Shown here: positions 14,686-14,818 of the stretch, one piece after another
Position numbering within the stretch: the stretch's first letter is position 1
Layout of the letters: each line of letters begins with the position of its first letter
Assembly (NCBI GenBank): GCA_000310025.1
Contig: FN649728.1
Span: forward strand, 2,093,072 to 2,107,889
Direction: 5' to 3'
Source of the DNA: Ectocarpus siliculosus
Lineage: Eukaryota > Sar > Phaeophyceae > Ectocarpales > Ectocarpaceae
Length of the DNA: 14,818 bases
Made by a program: the position numbers and the translations under genes
The notes under the pieces: model-generated
Databases searched by the model: none
The model's input: only the letters and a program-made list of their open reading frames with translations
What the model was told of the DNA's origin: nothing

Positions 14686-14818
14686 TGCCCCCCCCCCCCC
14701 CCCAATTGTGTTTTGGGGCCCCCCCCGGCCCCCCCCTTTAACCCCCCCCCCCCCCCCCCCCAAAAATTTTTGTCCCCCCCCCCTAAGTCACCCCCAAAAA
14801 AAAAACCAAGGGGGCCCC
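14686..14818. other. Homopolymer-rich window end, likely low-quality sequence
   Basis: The last 130 nt are mostly runs of C with short A, T and G runs. With the G run at 23-41, this suggests both ends of the contig are poorly determined. Confidence 0.7.

Larger units (their letters stand above)
12525..14818 (+). other. Unassigned: probable intron and/or intergenic DNA with repeats
   Basis: No exon could be supported in these 2.3 kb. Open frames up to 180 codons exist but have no family signature or convincing splice borders. The right half (13362-14573) carries the repeat family described below. Confidence 0.55.

Overview
The window is nuclear DNA from a eukaryote with complex (secondary) plastids. 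It is most likely a stramenopile, and probably a brown alga of the Ectocarpus type. Evidence: one gene is broken into 14 GC-rich exons by 14 long, repeat-laden GT-AG introns (233 to about 2400 nt). Its protein starts with a signal peptide ending in a Phe-containing ASAFAP-like junction, followed by a Ser/Ala/Arg-rich transit-peptide-like stretch, which is the bipartite address used for red-derived complex plastids. The species assignment is inference.

Layout. Positions 332-11752, minus strand, hold a nuclear gene for plastid translation elongation factor G (EF-G). Exon 1 (signal peptide) lies at 11666-11752. Exon 2 (transit peptide) follows after a 2.4 kb intron at 9159-9250. Exons 3-14 (8543 down to 332) encode the GTPase domain, domains II and III, and domain IV. 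The last 70-80 residues (domain V) lie beyond the left edge. The assembled in-window protein is 684 residues with no frameshift or stop. Thirteen of the 14 introns are phase 0; the exception (phase 2) is the junction between the targeting presequence and the bacterial-type body.

Positions 11753-12347 are a divergent intergenic region with a palindromic TGACGTCA site. A second gene of unknown function starts at about 12348 on the plus strand; only its first exon (59 codons) is recognisable. Positions 12525-14818 are probably intron or intergenic DNA and contain a family of short direct and inverted repeats. Both window ends run into long G or C homopolymers that look like poor-quality contig ends.

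Most notable observation: many EF-G introns contain tandem copies of their own splice junctions. Short duplications span the exon-intron border and keep the GT or AG: exon 5 donor x4, exon 9 donor x3, exon 7 donor x2, exon 3 donor x2, exon 3 acceptor x2-3, exon 12 acceptor x3. In addition, short dispersed elements are shared between different introns (introns 13 and 9; introns 10 and 6). Together this looks like a record of intron growth by junction-spanning duplication and by spread of small elements. No RNA genes, CRISPR arrays or complete transposons were recognised.
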